From Actinomycetota bacterium (GTDB lineage: Bacteria; Actinomycetota; Actinomycetes; Actinomycetales; Microbacteriaceae): a DNA stretch of 15,581 nucleotides. Below the pieces are notes generated by a model. That model made no database searches. It was not told where the DNA came from and worked only from the letters and a program-made list of their open reading frames with translations. The DNA lies in assembly GCA_009702645.1 (NCBI GenBank), contig WLHO01000005.1:1-15581 (forward strand), written 5' to 3'. The number at the start of each line of letters is the position of its first letter. Position 1 is the stretch's first letter. Below are positions 1 to 8,477 of this stretch, one piece after another. A program made the translations under genes and the position numbers.

Positions 1-942
1 AGGGTGGAGCACAGCTTTTCCGGACTGCACCCTTACTAACGCTTCGGGCGATGAACCAACCACTGCAAATTCACCATCGTCGTCAACAAAGTTGAGTAAA
101 TACATGTAGGGACTTGGGTTAATGGCCCGGAGCATTCGATAAACATCAAGCGGGCTTGCTGAAACCAACGCATCGAAACGCTGCGAAATAACAACCTGAA
201 ATACATCACCTGCAACAACGTGCTTCTTAGCTTTTTCCACAAGTTCCATGAACTCGTCATCAGTTGTCCGTCTTGTGAAAGCTGGTTCCGCACCAAGAGC
301 CACCTCAGCCATGAAGGGTTTGCTTGGCTCTAGAAGCCTTTCCTTCATTGAACGTATGCGCTCAATAGCAGCTTCATATGCAGAAAGCGCGTCGGACCCT
401 GTTTCAAGATATACGTTAGAAACAAGCTTGAGAGAAGAATCTTTATGATCAACGACTACCAAATCTCTAATGACTGCAAATGCTAGATCTGGAACTTTGA
501 GCTCTTTTGGCTTTCTAGACCCAAGGCGCTCAATTTGATGCACGGTGTCCCAGCCAAGAAGTCCCACTAGACCTGATACCAACGGAGGAAGATCCTCTAC
601 TGGCGCTGCTTTCCAGCTTTGTTGAATCTTCGCTAGCGCGTCCAGACCAGACAAACCAGAAAATGTCTGGGTCTGTAAAGGTAAAGGGCTTGCTCCACCA
701 GTTGATTTCCAAGCAACTGATTCTTCTGACGCAACAAGAAAGCCGTGGTTTTCAACGCCAATAAAGCTATAGCGAGACCAAACTCCGGCTTCAGCGGACT
801 CCAAAAGAAAACTTCCTGGTTGGTTCGCAGCAAGCTTCTCAAAGATTGATAACGGTGTCTCCGTGCCAGAAAATACTGATTCAACAATTGGAATTACTTG
901 GAAACTTTTAGCAAGCTCTAGGAACTCTTGTCTTGAAATCAT
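1..942 (-). CDS. trpE: Anthranilate synthase component I, N-terminal part (runs off the window)
   Basis: Catalyses the first committed step of tryptophan synthesis, chorismate to anthranilate, normally with a TrpG glutaminase partner. The frame is open from ATG at 942 to base 1, giving 314 residues of a protein usually near 500. LLES at residues 46-49 matches the tryptophan feedback-binding motif near the N-terminus of the family, followed by SRYSFIG. The start of the chorismate-binding catalytic domain is visible, with NPSPYMYLLNF and, close to the edge, VVGSSPEALVRV. The start lies three bases after the rpe stop and has an AAGGG ribosome site about 8 bases upstream, inside the rpe end. There is no room for a trp leader peptide or attenuator, so tryptophan control would rest on enzyme feedback or on an internal promoter. 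The active-site C-terminal part is off the window. Identity is confident; aminodeoxychorismate synthase (PabB) is less likely because of the LLES segment and long N-terminal domain. Confidence 0.95.
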   Translation of the reverse strand, partial: MISRQEFLELAKSFQVIPIVESVFSGTETPLSIFEKLAANQPGSFLLESAEAGVWSRYSFIGVENHGFLVASEESVAWKSTGGASPLPLQTQTFSGLSGLDALAKIQQSWKAAPVEDLPPLVSGLVGLLGWDTVHQIERLGSRKPKELKVPDLAFAVIRDLVVVDHKDSSLKLVSNVYLETGSDALSAYEAAIERIRSMKERLLEPSKPFMAEVALGAEPAFTRRTTDDEFMELVEKAKKHVVAGDVFQVVISQRFDALVSASPLDVYRMLRAINPSPYMYLLNFVDDDGEFAVVGSSPEALVRVQSGKAVLHP

Positions 943-945
943 CTG

Positions 946-1596
946 TTACGCCCTTGCGAGAGCGCGAAGCCGATCAATGGCGGCATTTCGATCGCTTGCT
1001 TGGAATACTGCAGTACCTGCAACAAAAGTATCGGCCCCTGCATCCGCCAGAGTCGCGATGTTATCTGCCGTGATCCCGCCGTCGACTTGAATAGACAGCG
1101 ACAGAGAATTCTCTCGGGCAAATGCAGCAGCTTGAGAAACTTTCGGCACGGTTGCCTCGATCAATGATTGGCCACCGAAACCTGGTTCTACGGTCATTAT
1201 TAGGAGCATGTCCAACTGCTGCACGAGGTTAGAAACTGACTCAAAGCTAGTGCCAGGCTTTATCGACATAGCTACCTTCGCACCCGATTCTCGAATGCTG
1301 GAGATAACCTGAGCCGGATCGTTGGCAGCTTCGAAGTGAAAAGTGACCGAGCTTGCAAACTTGGCATACTGCCCAGCCCAGTGCTCAGGATTGTCGATCA
1401 TCAAGTGAACATCAAGGGGCACTTTGGAAACTTCAAAAAGCCTCTTTGCAATTGGAAGACCAAGGGTCATGTTAGGGACAAAATGACCATCCATCACATC
1501 AACGTGAATCAAGTCTGCGTGGGAAATACTTGCTAATTCTGCCTCGAGGTTCGCAAAATCAGCGCTCAAGATACTTGGCGCAATGCGAATGTCCAT
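946..1596 (-). CDS. rpe: Ribulose-phosphate 3-epimerase
   Basis: Interconverts D-ribulose 5-phosphate and D-xylulose 5-phosphate in the cytosolic pentose phosphate pathway. The product is a 216-residue TIM barrel, the normal family length. It begins MDIRIAPSILSADF, the family N-terminus with Ser8. Metal and catalytic positions are present: His31 and Asp33 in HVDVMDGHFVPN, His64 in DVHLMI, and Asp172 in QVDGGI. The phosphate-binding loop VEPGFGGQ is at residues 136-143. It starts 4 bases after the rsmB stop and ends 3 bases before trpE, so it is translated within the same polycistron. No strong ribosome site precedes the ATG, and coupling to rsmB is likely. Supply of pentose phosphates fits the nucleotide and aromatic genes around it. 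Confidence 0.97.
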   Translation of the reverse strand: MDIRIAPSILSADFANLEAELASISHADLIHVDVMDGHFVPNMTLGLPIAKRLFEVSKVPLDVHLMIDNPEHWAGQYAKFASSVTFHFEAANDPAQVISSIRESGAKVAMSIKPGTSFESVSNLVQQLDMLLIMTVEPGFGGQSLIEATVPKVSQAAAFARENSLSLSIQVDGGITADNIATLADAGADTFVAGTAVFQASDRNAAIDRLRALARA

Positions 1597-1600
1597 CTTG

Positions 1601-2947
1601 CTAGTTTACCGACTTGCGCATAAGCGCTAAGAACATAGCGTCAGTACCGTGAACATGAGGCCAGAGCTGTGTGGTGGAGAGCGTCTCATCAAGGGCAAGG
1701 TTCGCATTTATCCCATTCAGAATGATGTTTGCGTTAACAAGTTCGAGCTGATTCTTGAACTTCCCCTGCGCCCAAGACACCTGTGCAGTTGTTTCTGACA
1801 GATGAGGTGAGCAGGTCACATAGGCCAGTACTCCCCCTGGCTCCAAGGCATTCCAAGCACTCTCAAGAAGTTCCCTCTGGAGCTTAACCAGGTCAACCAA
1901 ATCATCTGTAGTTCTTCTCCAACGAGACTCCGGTCTACGCCTTAACGCTCCAAGTCCTGTGCATGGAGCATCTAGCAGAATTCGAGAATACTTTTGCGCT
2001 TGATTGCCGATTTCTCTTCCGTCGGAGGTTGTGACCTGAAACTTGCCAAGAGGTTCAAGGGAATTGGAGACCAGTTGCGATCGATGCTGGGATATCTCGT
2101 TTGCAATTAAACTGGCTCCGTTTACCAGCGACAAAGCTGCCAGCAGAGCTGCTTTTCCCCCAGGTCCTGCACAAACATCAAGCCATTTGGTGTCGTCGAT
2201 TTCAATCTTCGCCGCAACCAATGCAAGTGTGACCAGCTGAGATCCCTGATCTTGAACACGAGCGAATCCCTGCTGAACGGCTTCAATGTTGCCTGGGTTC
2301 CCGATGATAGAGACTCCAATTGGTGAAGGATTAGCTTCAAACGGTTGTGCCCCAAGCTGCTCTGGTGAGCAAAAACCTGGCAGTGCAACTAAGGAAACCT
2401 TAGGTGCCAAGTTATTGCTCTCGAGTAGTTTCTCAAGGCCGCCTTCTACTCCACGCGAATGCAAGGCCGCCTTGAAAGCTTGAACAATCCAAACTGGATG
2501 CGAATACTTGATTGATAAGGCTTCATTACCTGACACGCCCCTCAATACTGAATCAAGCCATTGGTCTCGGGTTTTTAGGCTTACCTTCCTTAGAACTGCA
2601 TTAACAAATCCAACGGAGCCCTTGCTGGCCTTAGCCTTTGCGAGGTTAACACTTTCATTTATTGCAGCGTGAGTTGGCACGCGCATGTCTAGAAGCTGAT
2701 GCACTCCAAGGACTAAAACAATCTGAGCAGCAGGCTCTATATCATCAATTTTCCGGCTTGATGCAGCTTCGATAATCTTTTCGTAGAGTAGCCAATTCCG
2801 AATCGTGCCAAAAGCAAGTTCCTGAACGAAAGCAGCATCCCGAGAATCAATTTTTGCTCTTGCAACAAGAGTTGGCAGAAGCAGGTTGGCGTACGCGTCA
2901 TCGGACTGGACTCGATCTAGGAGATCAAACGCTACTTCGCGAATCAC
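1601..2947 (-). CDS. rsmB: 16S rRNA (cytosine-967-C5) methyltransferase RsmB family
   Basis: SAM-dependent methyltransferase that forms m5C967 in helix 31 of 16S rRNA in the E. coli numbering. The N-terminal ~140 residues form a NusB-like RNA-binding domain (DDAYANLLLP, then VNAVLRK). The C-terminal Rossmann domain shows the SAM-binding motif DVCAGPGGKAALLAA near residues 257-271. DAPCTGLGALRRRPESRW carries Cys329, and YVTCSP carries the catalytic Cys379. LWPHVHGTDAMFLALMRK closes the protein as usual. The open frame extends to a TTG at 3055, but that would overlap fmt by over 100 bases and add residues unlike the family. The GTG at 2947 forms a GTGA overlap with the fmt stop and gives 448 residues starting at IREVAFDLLDRV, so I chose it. 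No ribosome site is evident before it, which implies reinitiation after fmt. Confidence 0.95.
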   Translation of the reverse strand: MIREVAFDLLDRVQSDDAYANLLLPTLVARAKIDSRDAAFVQELAFGTIRNWLLYEKIIEAASSRKIDDIEPAAQIVLVLGVHQLLDMRVPTHAAINESVNLAKAKASKGSVGFVNAVLRKVSLKTRDQWLDSVLRGVSGNEALSIKYSHPVWIVQAFKAALHSRGVEGGLEKLLESNNLAPKVSLVALPGFCSPEQLGAQPFEANPSPIGVSIIGNPGNIEAVQQGFARVQDQGSQLVTLALVAAKIEIDDTKWLDVCAGPGGKAALLAALSLVNGASLIANEISQHRSQLVSNSLEPLGKFQVTTSDGREIGNQAQKYSRILLDAPCTGLGALRRRPESRWRRTTDDLVDLVKLQRELLESAWNALEPGGVLAYVTCSPHLSETTAQVSWAQGKFKNQLELVNANIILNGINANLALDETLSTTQLWPHVHGTDAMFLALMRKSVN

Positions 2948-3864
2948 GACAGCAACAGCGAATCTCTTCGCAATCCCCGAAACCAGTCCGCCCCTGACAT
3001 AACTTTCTTGCCAGCCGGCTGAACTTTTTTCAGTGACACCGAGCCGCCCAAACAAGAAACAATCAGTTCCGAACCAACCAGTTTTGCAAGGCCTGGTTCC
3101 AGTTCAGTTGAACCAGCAACCGAAGCTTCGAGCACTCGGACTGGCATAGTGTCCAATTCAAACCAAGCAACTGGTTCCGGGTTCATGGCCCGAACCTTGT
3201 TTACAAATTCCTCTGCTGAAAGCCGGAAATCGAGTCTTGCCATCGTTCGGGATATCTTTCTTGTGACCGATCTTGTGGCATCGCTTGTCTGTGTTGTTCT
3301 AGATGTATACAAATGGTCAAAATCATCCAGTGTCTTTACAAGAAGTTTCGAGCCTTCTAGGGTCAGACGTTCCAAGAGCTCACCAGCGTTCTCGTTGGGC
3401 AAGATTTCTACTTCCTCCGCTGAAAGAATTGGCCCGCTATCGACGCCCTCATCGAGCTTGAAGACGCTTACGCCTGTTTTAGTGGCCCCCTCGAGTAGCG
3501 CATGCTGAACTGGTGATGCTCCAGGGTATTTGGGCAAAAGAGAGTAATGAAGATTGATCCAACCCTTGCTAGGGATAGTAAGAACATCATGTTTGAGGAT
3601 GCAACCGTAAGCAACAATGACCCCAAGGTCAGCATCTAATCCAGAGATCCAATCCCGGACTGCTTCATCTACGGAATTGGACTTCCACACTGGGATAGCT
3701 AGAGAAGTGGCAACCTCTGCAACTGCGGACTCGGTGACGACGGCTTTTCTTCCTGTGGAGGCATCAGCTCGGGTCAAAACCCCTACAACGGTATGCCCGG
3801 CGTCCACCAAGGCTCTAAGTGTCTTGGCAGCATTGGCTGGTGTACCCGCAAAAAAAATTCTCAA
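2944..3864 (-). CDS. fmt: Methionyl-tRNA formyltransferase
   Basis: Transfers a formyl group from 10-formyl-tetrahydrofolate to Met-tRNA(fMet) for bacterial translation initiation. The protein is 306 residues, a normal length. The N-terminal formyltransferase domain (about residues 1-190) starts RIFFAGTP. It contains the catalytic residues Asn104 and His106 in INLHYSLLPKYPGASPVQ and Asp142 in DEGVDSGPIL. The smaller C-terminal tRNA-binding barrel follows, with RTMARLDF and a final KKVMSGADWFRGLR. The start codon is TTG, preceded by a GGAG ribosome site 5 bases upstream in the 13-base gap after priA. This start matches the family's MRIxFAGTP beginning, and no in-frame ATG fits better. Its stop overlaps the rsmB start by 4 bases. 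No peptide deformylase gene lies between priA and fmt. Confidence 0.97.
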   Translation of the reverse strand: MRIFFAGTPANAAKTLRALVDAGHTVVGVLTRADASTGRKAVVTESAVAEVATSLAIPVWKSNSVDEAVRDWISGLDADLGVIVAYGCILKHDVLTIPSKGWINLHYSLLPKYPGASPVQHALLEGATKTGVSVFKLDEGVDSGPILSAEEVEILPNENAGELLERLTLEGSKLLVKTLDDFDHLYTSRTTQTSDATRSVTRKISRTMARLDFRLSAEEFVNKVRAMNPEPVAWFELDTMPVRVLEASVAGSTELEPGLAKLVGSELIVSCLGGSVSLKKVQPAGKKVMSGADWFRGLRRDSLLLS

Positions 3865-3869
3865 ATGAT

Positions 3870-3873
3870 CTCC
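3870..3873 (-). promoter_or_regulatory. Ribosome binding site that fixes the TTG start of fmt
   Basis: GGAG on the minus strand, 5 bases before TTG at 3864-3862, in the short gap after the priA stop. It supports the non-ATG start, since the next upstream ATG (around 3876) is in another frame. Confidence 0.75.
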
Positions 3874-3877
3874 GCAT

Positions 3878-5803
3878 CTAGATTACTTCAGGGTCGTTCA
3901 TCCTCACGGTTATCGCCCTTGCACTTCTTCCAGAACTTGCGGTCCGCGTCCTTCCTGCTCCTACCCTCGCAACCTCAGCTTTGAGTGTCTTTGCTAGATC
4001 AACGCCAATTGAATATGGGTACTTGAAGATTAGCCTCCACAACGAATTACTAGCAGTTGTCTCAAGTGGAGCTGGGCCAATTCTGATCACGCCATCCTGA
4101 GAACTCAAAAGCTCCGAAAGCTCGTTAAGTAATTCAAATTCGGCTGTGATGCTACCTAGCCGAAGCGCAGGTGGAAGCATTAGCTCTTTACGTGAACGAT
4201 ATTCATTTTCGGCAATCTTTTCGTGATTCCATAGGCAGAAAAGCTGCGAGAGTTCCCCCGAGACTCCTACAAGTACGCATTGCGCTTTCGATGAAGCTTT
4301 AGCAACCGCATTAGACCAAACGCGAACAGCTTCTTCTTGGGCACGAAGGTTTTGCCTAGAAAGAGCAATCTTGGCATCTAAGAGCACGACAGCACTGTAT
4401 CCACCCTCAACGTATGGTTCCGCGCCGGCGGTAGCAACAACAAGAGTTTTACCTCTTGGAATCTTCACTGTTCGAGCATCACCAGTGGACTCAACAACTC
4501 GCGCTGATGGAAAAGCGCGCCCTAGCTCGGCAGCTGTGCGCGTAGCGCCAGCTCTACCTAATGAGACCTCAGTCCCTCCACAAACGCACCTGTAGTCCAG
4601 TTGAAAGGCATTGCACCAACGGCATTTCTTAGTACCGCTTGAATCAACCCAAAGCGGCCCCTTGCAATCCTTGCAACGCGCAGGCTCCTCACAACTCTTG
4701 CAGTAAATCGCAGTACTGTCACCCAAAGATGAAACTTGAACTAATACTGGTCCAATCTCTAGCCCTGCTTTTATTGCCGAATAGGCATGGGAATCAACGC
4801 GAAGGCCTGGCTCGGAATTTGAAATTCTTGGAGCAGCAAAAGCCCTAGTTCTGTCGACAAGAAACTTTGAGTCCAGAAGTCGCTTTATGTCGCAAGAAAC
4901 TGAATGAGAAACAAATACTAATGAACACTGTTCAATCCCCTGTCGCACCAAAACCACGTCTCTAGAATGTAGATACGGAGCTGCTTGATCGGCATAGCTG
5001 CGGTCTGCCTCATCAAAAATCAAAATGCTTCCAAGGTTGTGGGCTGGAGCGAAAGCGGCAGATCTCGAACCAACCACTATTGATGGATTCTTATCAAGCG
5101 CCGTTAGAAATGCCTCGTACTGTTTCGACTTTGGCTGCTCCTGGGAAAAGTTGGCCACATACTCCCCTAAACCCAACTGGATCAGAGCGTCCGCGACCTG
5201 TTGGTGCTCTCGATAATCAGGAACGAGAATGATGGTCGACTTTCCCTGAGAAAGGTTCACTGAAGCGAGTTCAACGAACAGCTTCACCCAACCCGGCGCA
5301 TTTGTGCGAACATCATTCCAGCCAGTTTCTACCTCTCGAGGTTCAGCCTGAACGAAGGATTTGGAGCCAGAAGCAACGAGCTGCTCCAAATACTCATGGC
5401 CATTCTTGGAATCAATGTGTTCTTTAGGTTTTGAGCTCAACAGCGATTTCCCACGTGCTTCAAAAGCTCTTGGCATGTGAGCTGGAATAGCTAGCTTGAG
5501 TAGCTCCCCTAACGTGCAGGAAGATCGATCTGCTAGTTGCTGACAAAGATGAAAAATACTTGGTTGAAGTGTCTGGGCGTTTCCAACTACCTCAAGAACT
5601 TCACTCAGTCGCCCCTTGAACTCCGAATCAACAGGAAAATCAACAATGAACGCATCCAACGGCTTCTTCGAACGCCCGAACATGACTCGAACGCGAGAGC
5701 CAATAGTTGCAATATCTTGCAATGACTCCGGGACAAGATAGTCAAACAACCTATCTAACTGAGGAAGGTTTGACTGGATAGCCAGTTTCGCTATCTTCGG
5801 CAT
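3878..5803 (-). CDS. priA: Actinobacterial PriA, replication restart protein without helicase motifs
   Basis: Homologue of primosomal protein N', which recognises abandoned replication forks and reloads the replisome. It has 641 residues. The N-terminal DNA-binding domain is recognisable (LDRLFDYLVP, SRVRVMFGRSKKPLDAFIV). The central region keeps family landmarks such as VVGSRSAAFAPAHNLGSILI and a DEAD at 264-267, but there is no Walker A P-loop: GQGKT-type sequence is absent around residues 170-200. This agrees with the known actinobacterial PriA type, which is thought not to act as a helicase. A zinc region has Cys368, 371, 377, 380, 394, 397, 406 and 408; the last pair is C-x-C rather than the usual C-x2-C. 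The C-terminal part (RTAAELGRAFP, VVATAGAEPYVEGGYSAVVLLDA) is typical. ATG directly abuts the metK TAA and lacks a clear ribosome site, so translation is probably coupled to metK. Confidence 0.93.
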   Translation of the reverse strand: MPKIAKLAIQSNLPQLDRLFDYLVPESLQDIATIGSRVRVMFGRSKKPLDAFIVDFPVDSEFKGRLSEVLEVVGNAQTLQPSIFHLCQQLADRSSCTLGELLKLAIPAHMPRAFEARGKSLLSSKPKEHIDSKNGHEYLEQLVASGSKSFVQAEPREVETGWNDVRTNAPGWVKLFVELASVNLSQGKSTIILVPDYREHQQVADALIQLGLGEYVANFSQEQPKSKQYEAFLTALDKNPSIVVGSRSAAFAPAHNLGSILIFDEADRSYADQAAPYLHSRDVVLVRQGIEQCSLVFVSHSVSCDIKRLLDSKFLVDRTRAFAAPRISNSEPGLRVDSHAYSAIKAGLEIGPVLVQVSSLGDSTAIYCKSCEEPARCKDCKGPLWVDSSGTKKCRWCNAFQLDYRCVCGGTEVSLGRAGATRTAAELGRAFPSARVVESTGDARTVKIPRGKTLVVATAGAEPYVEGGYSAVVLLDAKIALSRQNLRAQEEAVRVWSNAVAKASSKAQCVLVGVSGELSQLFCLWNHEKIAENEYRSRKELMLPPALRLGSITAEFELLNELSELLSSQDGVIRIGPAPLETTASNSLWRLIFKYPYSIGVDLAKTLKAEVARVGAGRTRTASSGRSARAITVRMNDPEVI

Positions 5804-6997
5804 TTATAGATTCAGAGCAGAACGCAACGCGTCAACGCGATCGAGCTTCTCCCAGCTGAACTCCGGTAGCTCTCTTCCGAAGTGACCGTAAGCTGCGGTC
5901 TTTGAATAAATTGGTCTAAGTAGATCTAGGTGCTCAACAATCGCACGCGGCCTAAGATCAAAAATGTCGCGAATAGCCTGCTCTATGGATGCCGTAGCGA
6001 CTTTCTCTGTTCCAAAAGTTTCAAGGTAAATTCCTACGGGGTTGGCAACACCGATTGCGTAAGCCACTTGAACCTCAGCTCTATCCGCTGCGCCTGATGC
6101 CACAACATTCTTGGCGACCCATCGCATTGCATAGGCTGCAGATCGGTCTACCTTCGACGGATCCTTGCCGCTGAATGCCCCGCCGCCATGTCTTGCCGCG
6201 CCACCATATGTATCGACGATGATCTTACGTCCAGTAAGTCCAGCATCACCCTGCGGTCCGCCAATAACGAACTTGCCCGTTGGGTTGATAAACATCTTTG
6301 CCGCAGAAAAGTCCAGACCTGACTGCTCAAGGATTGGAATAATAACTTTTGACTTAATCGCCTCGTGTATGTCGGCTTCCGAGACCCCATCGTCGTGCTG
6401 ACTAGATACAACTACGGCTTCAATTGTCTTTGGAGTCGAACCATCAAACCCTACAGTCACTTGAGTCTTGCCATCGGGGCGCAAGAACGACACTTCGCCA
6501 CTTTTTCGAACACTTGCGAGCTTCTCCGAGAGCTTGTGAGAAAGGGCAATTGCAGTTGGCATGTATGTTGGAGTTTCATTGCTTGCATATCCGAACATGA
6601 TTCCCTGGTCTCCAGCACCTTGAGACTCAAAACGATCAGTTGATCCTTCGTTCCTTACCTCAAGACCAGAGTCGACACCCTGAGCGATGTCAGGAGACTG
6701 CTGACCGATCGAAACCGATACACCGCAGCTTTTTCCATCAAACCCAATCTTGGATGAGTTGTAACCAATACCCAACACCGTGTCTCTGACAATCGAAGGA
6801 ATCTCAACGTACCCGCTCGTCGATACTTCTCCAGCAACGTGCACCAAGCCGGTTGTGACCATAGTTTCTACAGCTACTCGAGCATCCTTATCTTGAGCCA
6901 ACATGGCATCAAGAATGGCATCGGATATCTGATCACAGATTTTGTCCGGATGGCCTTCGGTAACTGATTCCGATGTGAACTGTCTTAGTTTGCTCAT
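5804..6997 (-). CDS. metK: S-adenosylmethionine synthase (methionine adenosyltransferase)
   Basis: Makes S-adenosylmethionine from methionine and ATP in the cytosol, feeding cellular methylation including that by RsmB downstream. The protein is 397 residues, standard for the family. It has the N-terminal [13 protein letters not shown] with His16 and Asp18, the ATP-binding [11 protein letters not shown] at 127-137, and the glycine-rich loop GGGAFSGKD at 271-279 followed by [11 protein letters not shown]. The ATG overlaps the coaBC stop as ATGA. A strong GGGGGA purine run lies just 3-4 bases upstream, inside the coaBC end. No SAM riboswitch or other leader can fit, because coaBC coding sequence runs right up to the start. 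Any separate control must act from within upstream genes. Confidence 0.98.
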   Translation of the reverse strand: MSKLRQFTSESVTEGHPDKICDQISDAILDAMLAQDKDARVAVETMVTTGLVHVAGEVSTSGYVEIPSIVRDTVLGIGYNSSKIGFDGKSCGVSVSIGQQSPDIAQGVDSGLEVRNEGSTDRFESQGAGDQGIMFGYASNETPTYMPTAIALSHKLSEKLASVRKSGEVSFLRPDGKTQVTVGFDGSTPKTIEAVVVSSQHDDGVSEADIHEAIKSKVIIPILEQSGLDFSAAKMFINPTGKFVIGGPQGDAGLTGRKIIVDTYGGAARHGGGAFSGKDPSKVDRSAAYAMRWVAKNVVASGAADRAEVQVAYAIGVANPVGIYLETFGTEKVATASIEQAIRDIFDLRPRAIVEHLDLLRPIYSKTAAYGHFGRELPEFSWEKLDRVDALRSALNL

Positions 6998-8193
6998 GAT
7001 TCCCCCATGTTACTTGCTATCTGTGACAAAACGGCTTCCGCAACAGTCTGTTTGGTTCCTGCGATCTTCATCGTCGAATCCCTAGACACCAATGCAACCT
7101 CAGTCTCGTCCTTGCCGAACACTTTTCCATTACTGATGTTGTTTGCAACTATGTAGTCGCAGCCCTTGGATACCAGCTTCTTTCTCCCAAGCTCCTCCAG
7201 CTCATCACTGGCTTCGGCTGCGAACCCGATGACGATGGCTTTTGAGCCTTCATGTTTCAGAGAGCTTATGGTCTGCGCAAGAAGGTCGGGGTTGGCTACT
7301 AGCTCCAAGTCCAACTTCTCTCCAACCTCGGAGCGCTTGAGTTTCGCGTCTGTAGAAGCTGCGGGTCTGAAATCTGCAACCGCTGCAGCCATAACCAGAA
7401 TGTCAAAGTTGCCGTGCTGTTTAGTAAGAGTCTCGCCAAGCTGCATCGCGGTCTGGATATTGACGCAATCTAGTCCTGCAGTCATAGCCTCGTCGATGTT
7501 GGCAGCAACAAGTCGAACTTCTGCCCCTAGCTGCTTTGCAGCCCGAGCAAATGCGAGTCCTTGTTTTCCGGAAGAAAAGTTTCCTATGAATCGAGCAGCA
7601 TCAATCGGTTCCCTTGTGCCACCAGCTGTGACTAGGACCTTCTTCCCAGACAGCGCACCACCGAGCGATGCAATAGCGGATTCGAAAATCACTTGAGGTT
7701 CCGCTAGCCTCCCAACACCTGAGTCCTCTCCGGTGAGTCGACCAATCTCGGGCCAGACAATGTTTATGCCCCTTGAGCGCAAAGTAGAAATGTTTGACTG
7801 AGTGGCCTGGTTCTCCCACATCTCGGTGTGCATAGCGGGCGCGACGATCACTGGGCACGTTGCTGCAAGAACGGTTGTTGTGAGTAAGTCATCGGCAATG
7901 CCGGCTGCAAGTCTGGCAATGAATGAGGCTGTTGCTGGAGCAACGACGACTAGTTCGGCGGATTTCGAAATCGCGATGTGCTTTACCTGGTCAACATCTG
8001 TGAACAGATCTGGATCGACAATTGAGACAGGTTTTCCCGATAATGCTTCTAGAGTGGTCTTTCCGATGAACTTGAAAGCGTTTTGGGTTGCAACAACTTG
8101 AACTGAATGTCCGGCTTCGGCGAAGAGCCGAATTACTGCTGCTGATTTATAGGCCGCGATACCGCCGGTAACACCGACCACTACATTGGCCAC
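6994..8193 (-). CDS. coaBC: Bifunctional phosphopantothenoylcysteine synthetase / decarboxylase
   Basis: Carries out two steps of coenzyme A synthesis: ligation of cysteine to 4'-phosphopantothenate (CoaB) and FMN-dependent decarboxylation to 4'-phosphopantetheine (CoaC). The protein has 399 residues. The CoaC half (about 1-180) begins [13 protein letters not shown] and has the catalytic His72 in KHIAISK and PAMHTEMW at 119-126. His replaces the usual Asn in that motif, as I recall for other actinobacterial forms. The segment [10 protein letters not shown] lacks the E. coli active-site Cys, also a trait I associate with actinobacteria. The CoaB half shows AGGTREPID at 190-198 and NFSSGKQG at 205-212, then AAAVADFRP. 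The start is GTG at 8193, 13 bases after the rpoZ stop, with no visible ribosome site. No in-frame ATG fits the conserved N-terminus. Confidence 0.96.
   Translation of the reverse strand: MANVVVGVTGGIAAYKSAAVIRLFAEAGHSVQVVATQNAFKFIGKTTLEALSGKPVSIVDPDLFTDVDQVKHIAISKSAELVVVAPATASFIARLAAGIADDLLTTTVLAATCPVIVAPAMHTEMWENQATQSNISTLRSRGINIVWPEIGRLTGEDSGVGRLAEPQVIFESAIASLGGALSGKKVLVTAGGTREPIDAARFIGNFSSGKQGLAFARAAKQLGAEVRLVAANIDEAMTAGLDCVNIQTAMQLGETLTKQHGNFDILVMAAAVADFRPAASTDAKLKRSEVGEKLDLELVANPDLLAQTISSLKHEGSKAIVIGFAAEASDELEELGRKKLVSKGCDYIVANNISNGKVFGKDETEVALVSRDSTMKIAGTKQTVAEAVLSQIASNMGES
7001..7006 (-). promoter_or_regulatory. Ribosome binding site of metK inside the coaBC end
   Basis: GGGGGA on the minus strand, encoding part of the last coaBC codons and placed 3 bases before the metK ATG at 6997. 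The spacing is short but the purine run is strong. It suggests high translation of metK even though it shares a transcript with its neighbours. Confidence 0.6.
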
Positions 8194-8206
8194 GTGAATT
8201 TTTCGC

Positions 8207-8461
8207 TTAGTCTAGGTGGCGCTTTGTAAGAAGGCCCTGGTCCACTTCGTGAAGTGCAATCGTGAGAGGCTTCTCGTCGATAGTCACATCAACCAAAGGT
8301 CCGACATTGTTGAACAAGCTTCCCTCGTGAAGGGCAGAGTAGTAGTCGTTAATCTGACGCGCGCGCTTGGCGGCAAACATGACGAGTTCATACTTTGAGT
8401 CGACTCGATCCATCAACTTATCAATTGATGGGGAAACGATTCCTTCTAGCTTTTCGGACAT
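8207..8461 (-). CDS. rpoZ: RNA polymerase omega subunit
   Basis: Small RNA polymerase subunit that helps fold beta' and stabilise the enzyme. The 84-residue product shows the family core: [32 protein letters not shown]. It ends with [14 protein letters not shown], the actinobacterial C-terminal pattern. It lies 16 bases after gmk and 13 bases before coaBC, and gmk-rpoZ-coaBC is a conserved actinobacterial order. An AGGAAAG ribosome site sits 8 bases before the ATG. Despite its small size the identification is firm from sequence and context. Confidence 0.96.
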   Translation of the reverse strand: MSEKLEGIVSPSIDKLMDRVDSKYELVMFAAKRARQINDYYSALHEGSLFNNVGPLVDVTIDEKPLTIALHEVDQGLLTKRHLD

Positions 8462-8466
8462 GGCAA

Positions 8467-8473
8467 CTTTCCT
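8467..8473 (-). promoter_or_regulatory. Ribosome binding site of rpoZ
   Basis: AGGAAAG on the minus strand in the 16-base gap between gmk and rpoZ. The AGGA core ends 8 bases before the ATG at 8461. This is one of the few ribosome sites here that lies wholly outside coding sequence. Confidence 0.7.
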
Positions 8474-8477
8474 GAGA

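Noticed and set aside
233..241. TTTTCCACA, one mismatch from a DnaA box
   Set aside because: It is a single isolated site inside trpE with no AT-rich region or dnaA/dnaN nearby, as expected by chance.
36..887. Short minus-strand frames beginning at 296, 712 and 887
   Set aside because: They are out-of-frame shadows of trpE, which is open from 942 to base 1.
3149..3508. A 119-codon plus-strand open frame opposite fmt
   Set aside because: It is low-complexity, serine-rich and antisense to the conserved fmt frame, with no ribosome site noted.
3865..3877. Possible place for a peptide deformylase gene (def) next to fmt
   Set aside because: Only 13 bases separate priA and fmt, so no gene is present. 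Absence here is not unusual, since def is often elsewhere.
7166..7696. A 176-codon open frame on the plus strand opposite coaBC
   Set aside because: It is a serine- and alanine-rich mirror of the coaBC codons with no recognisable domain. The opposite strand encodes a fully conserved enzyme.
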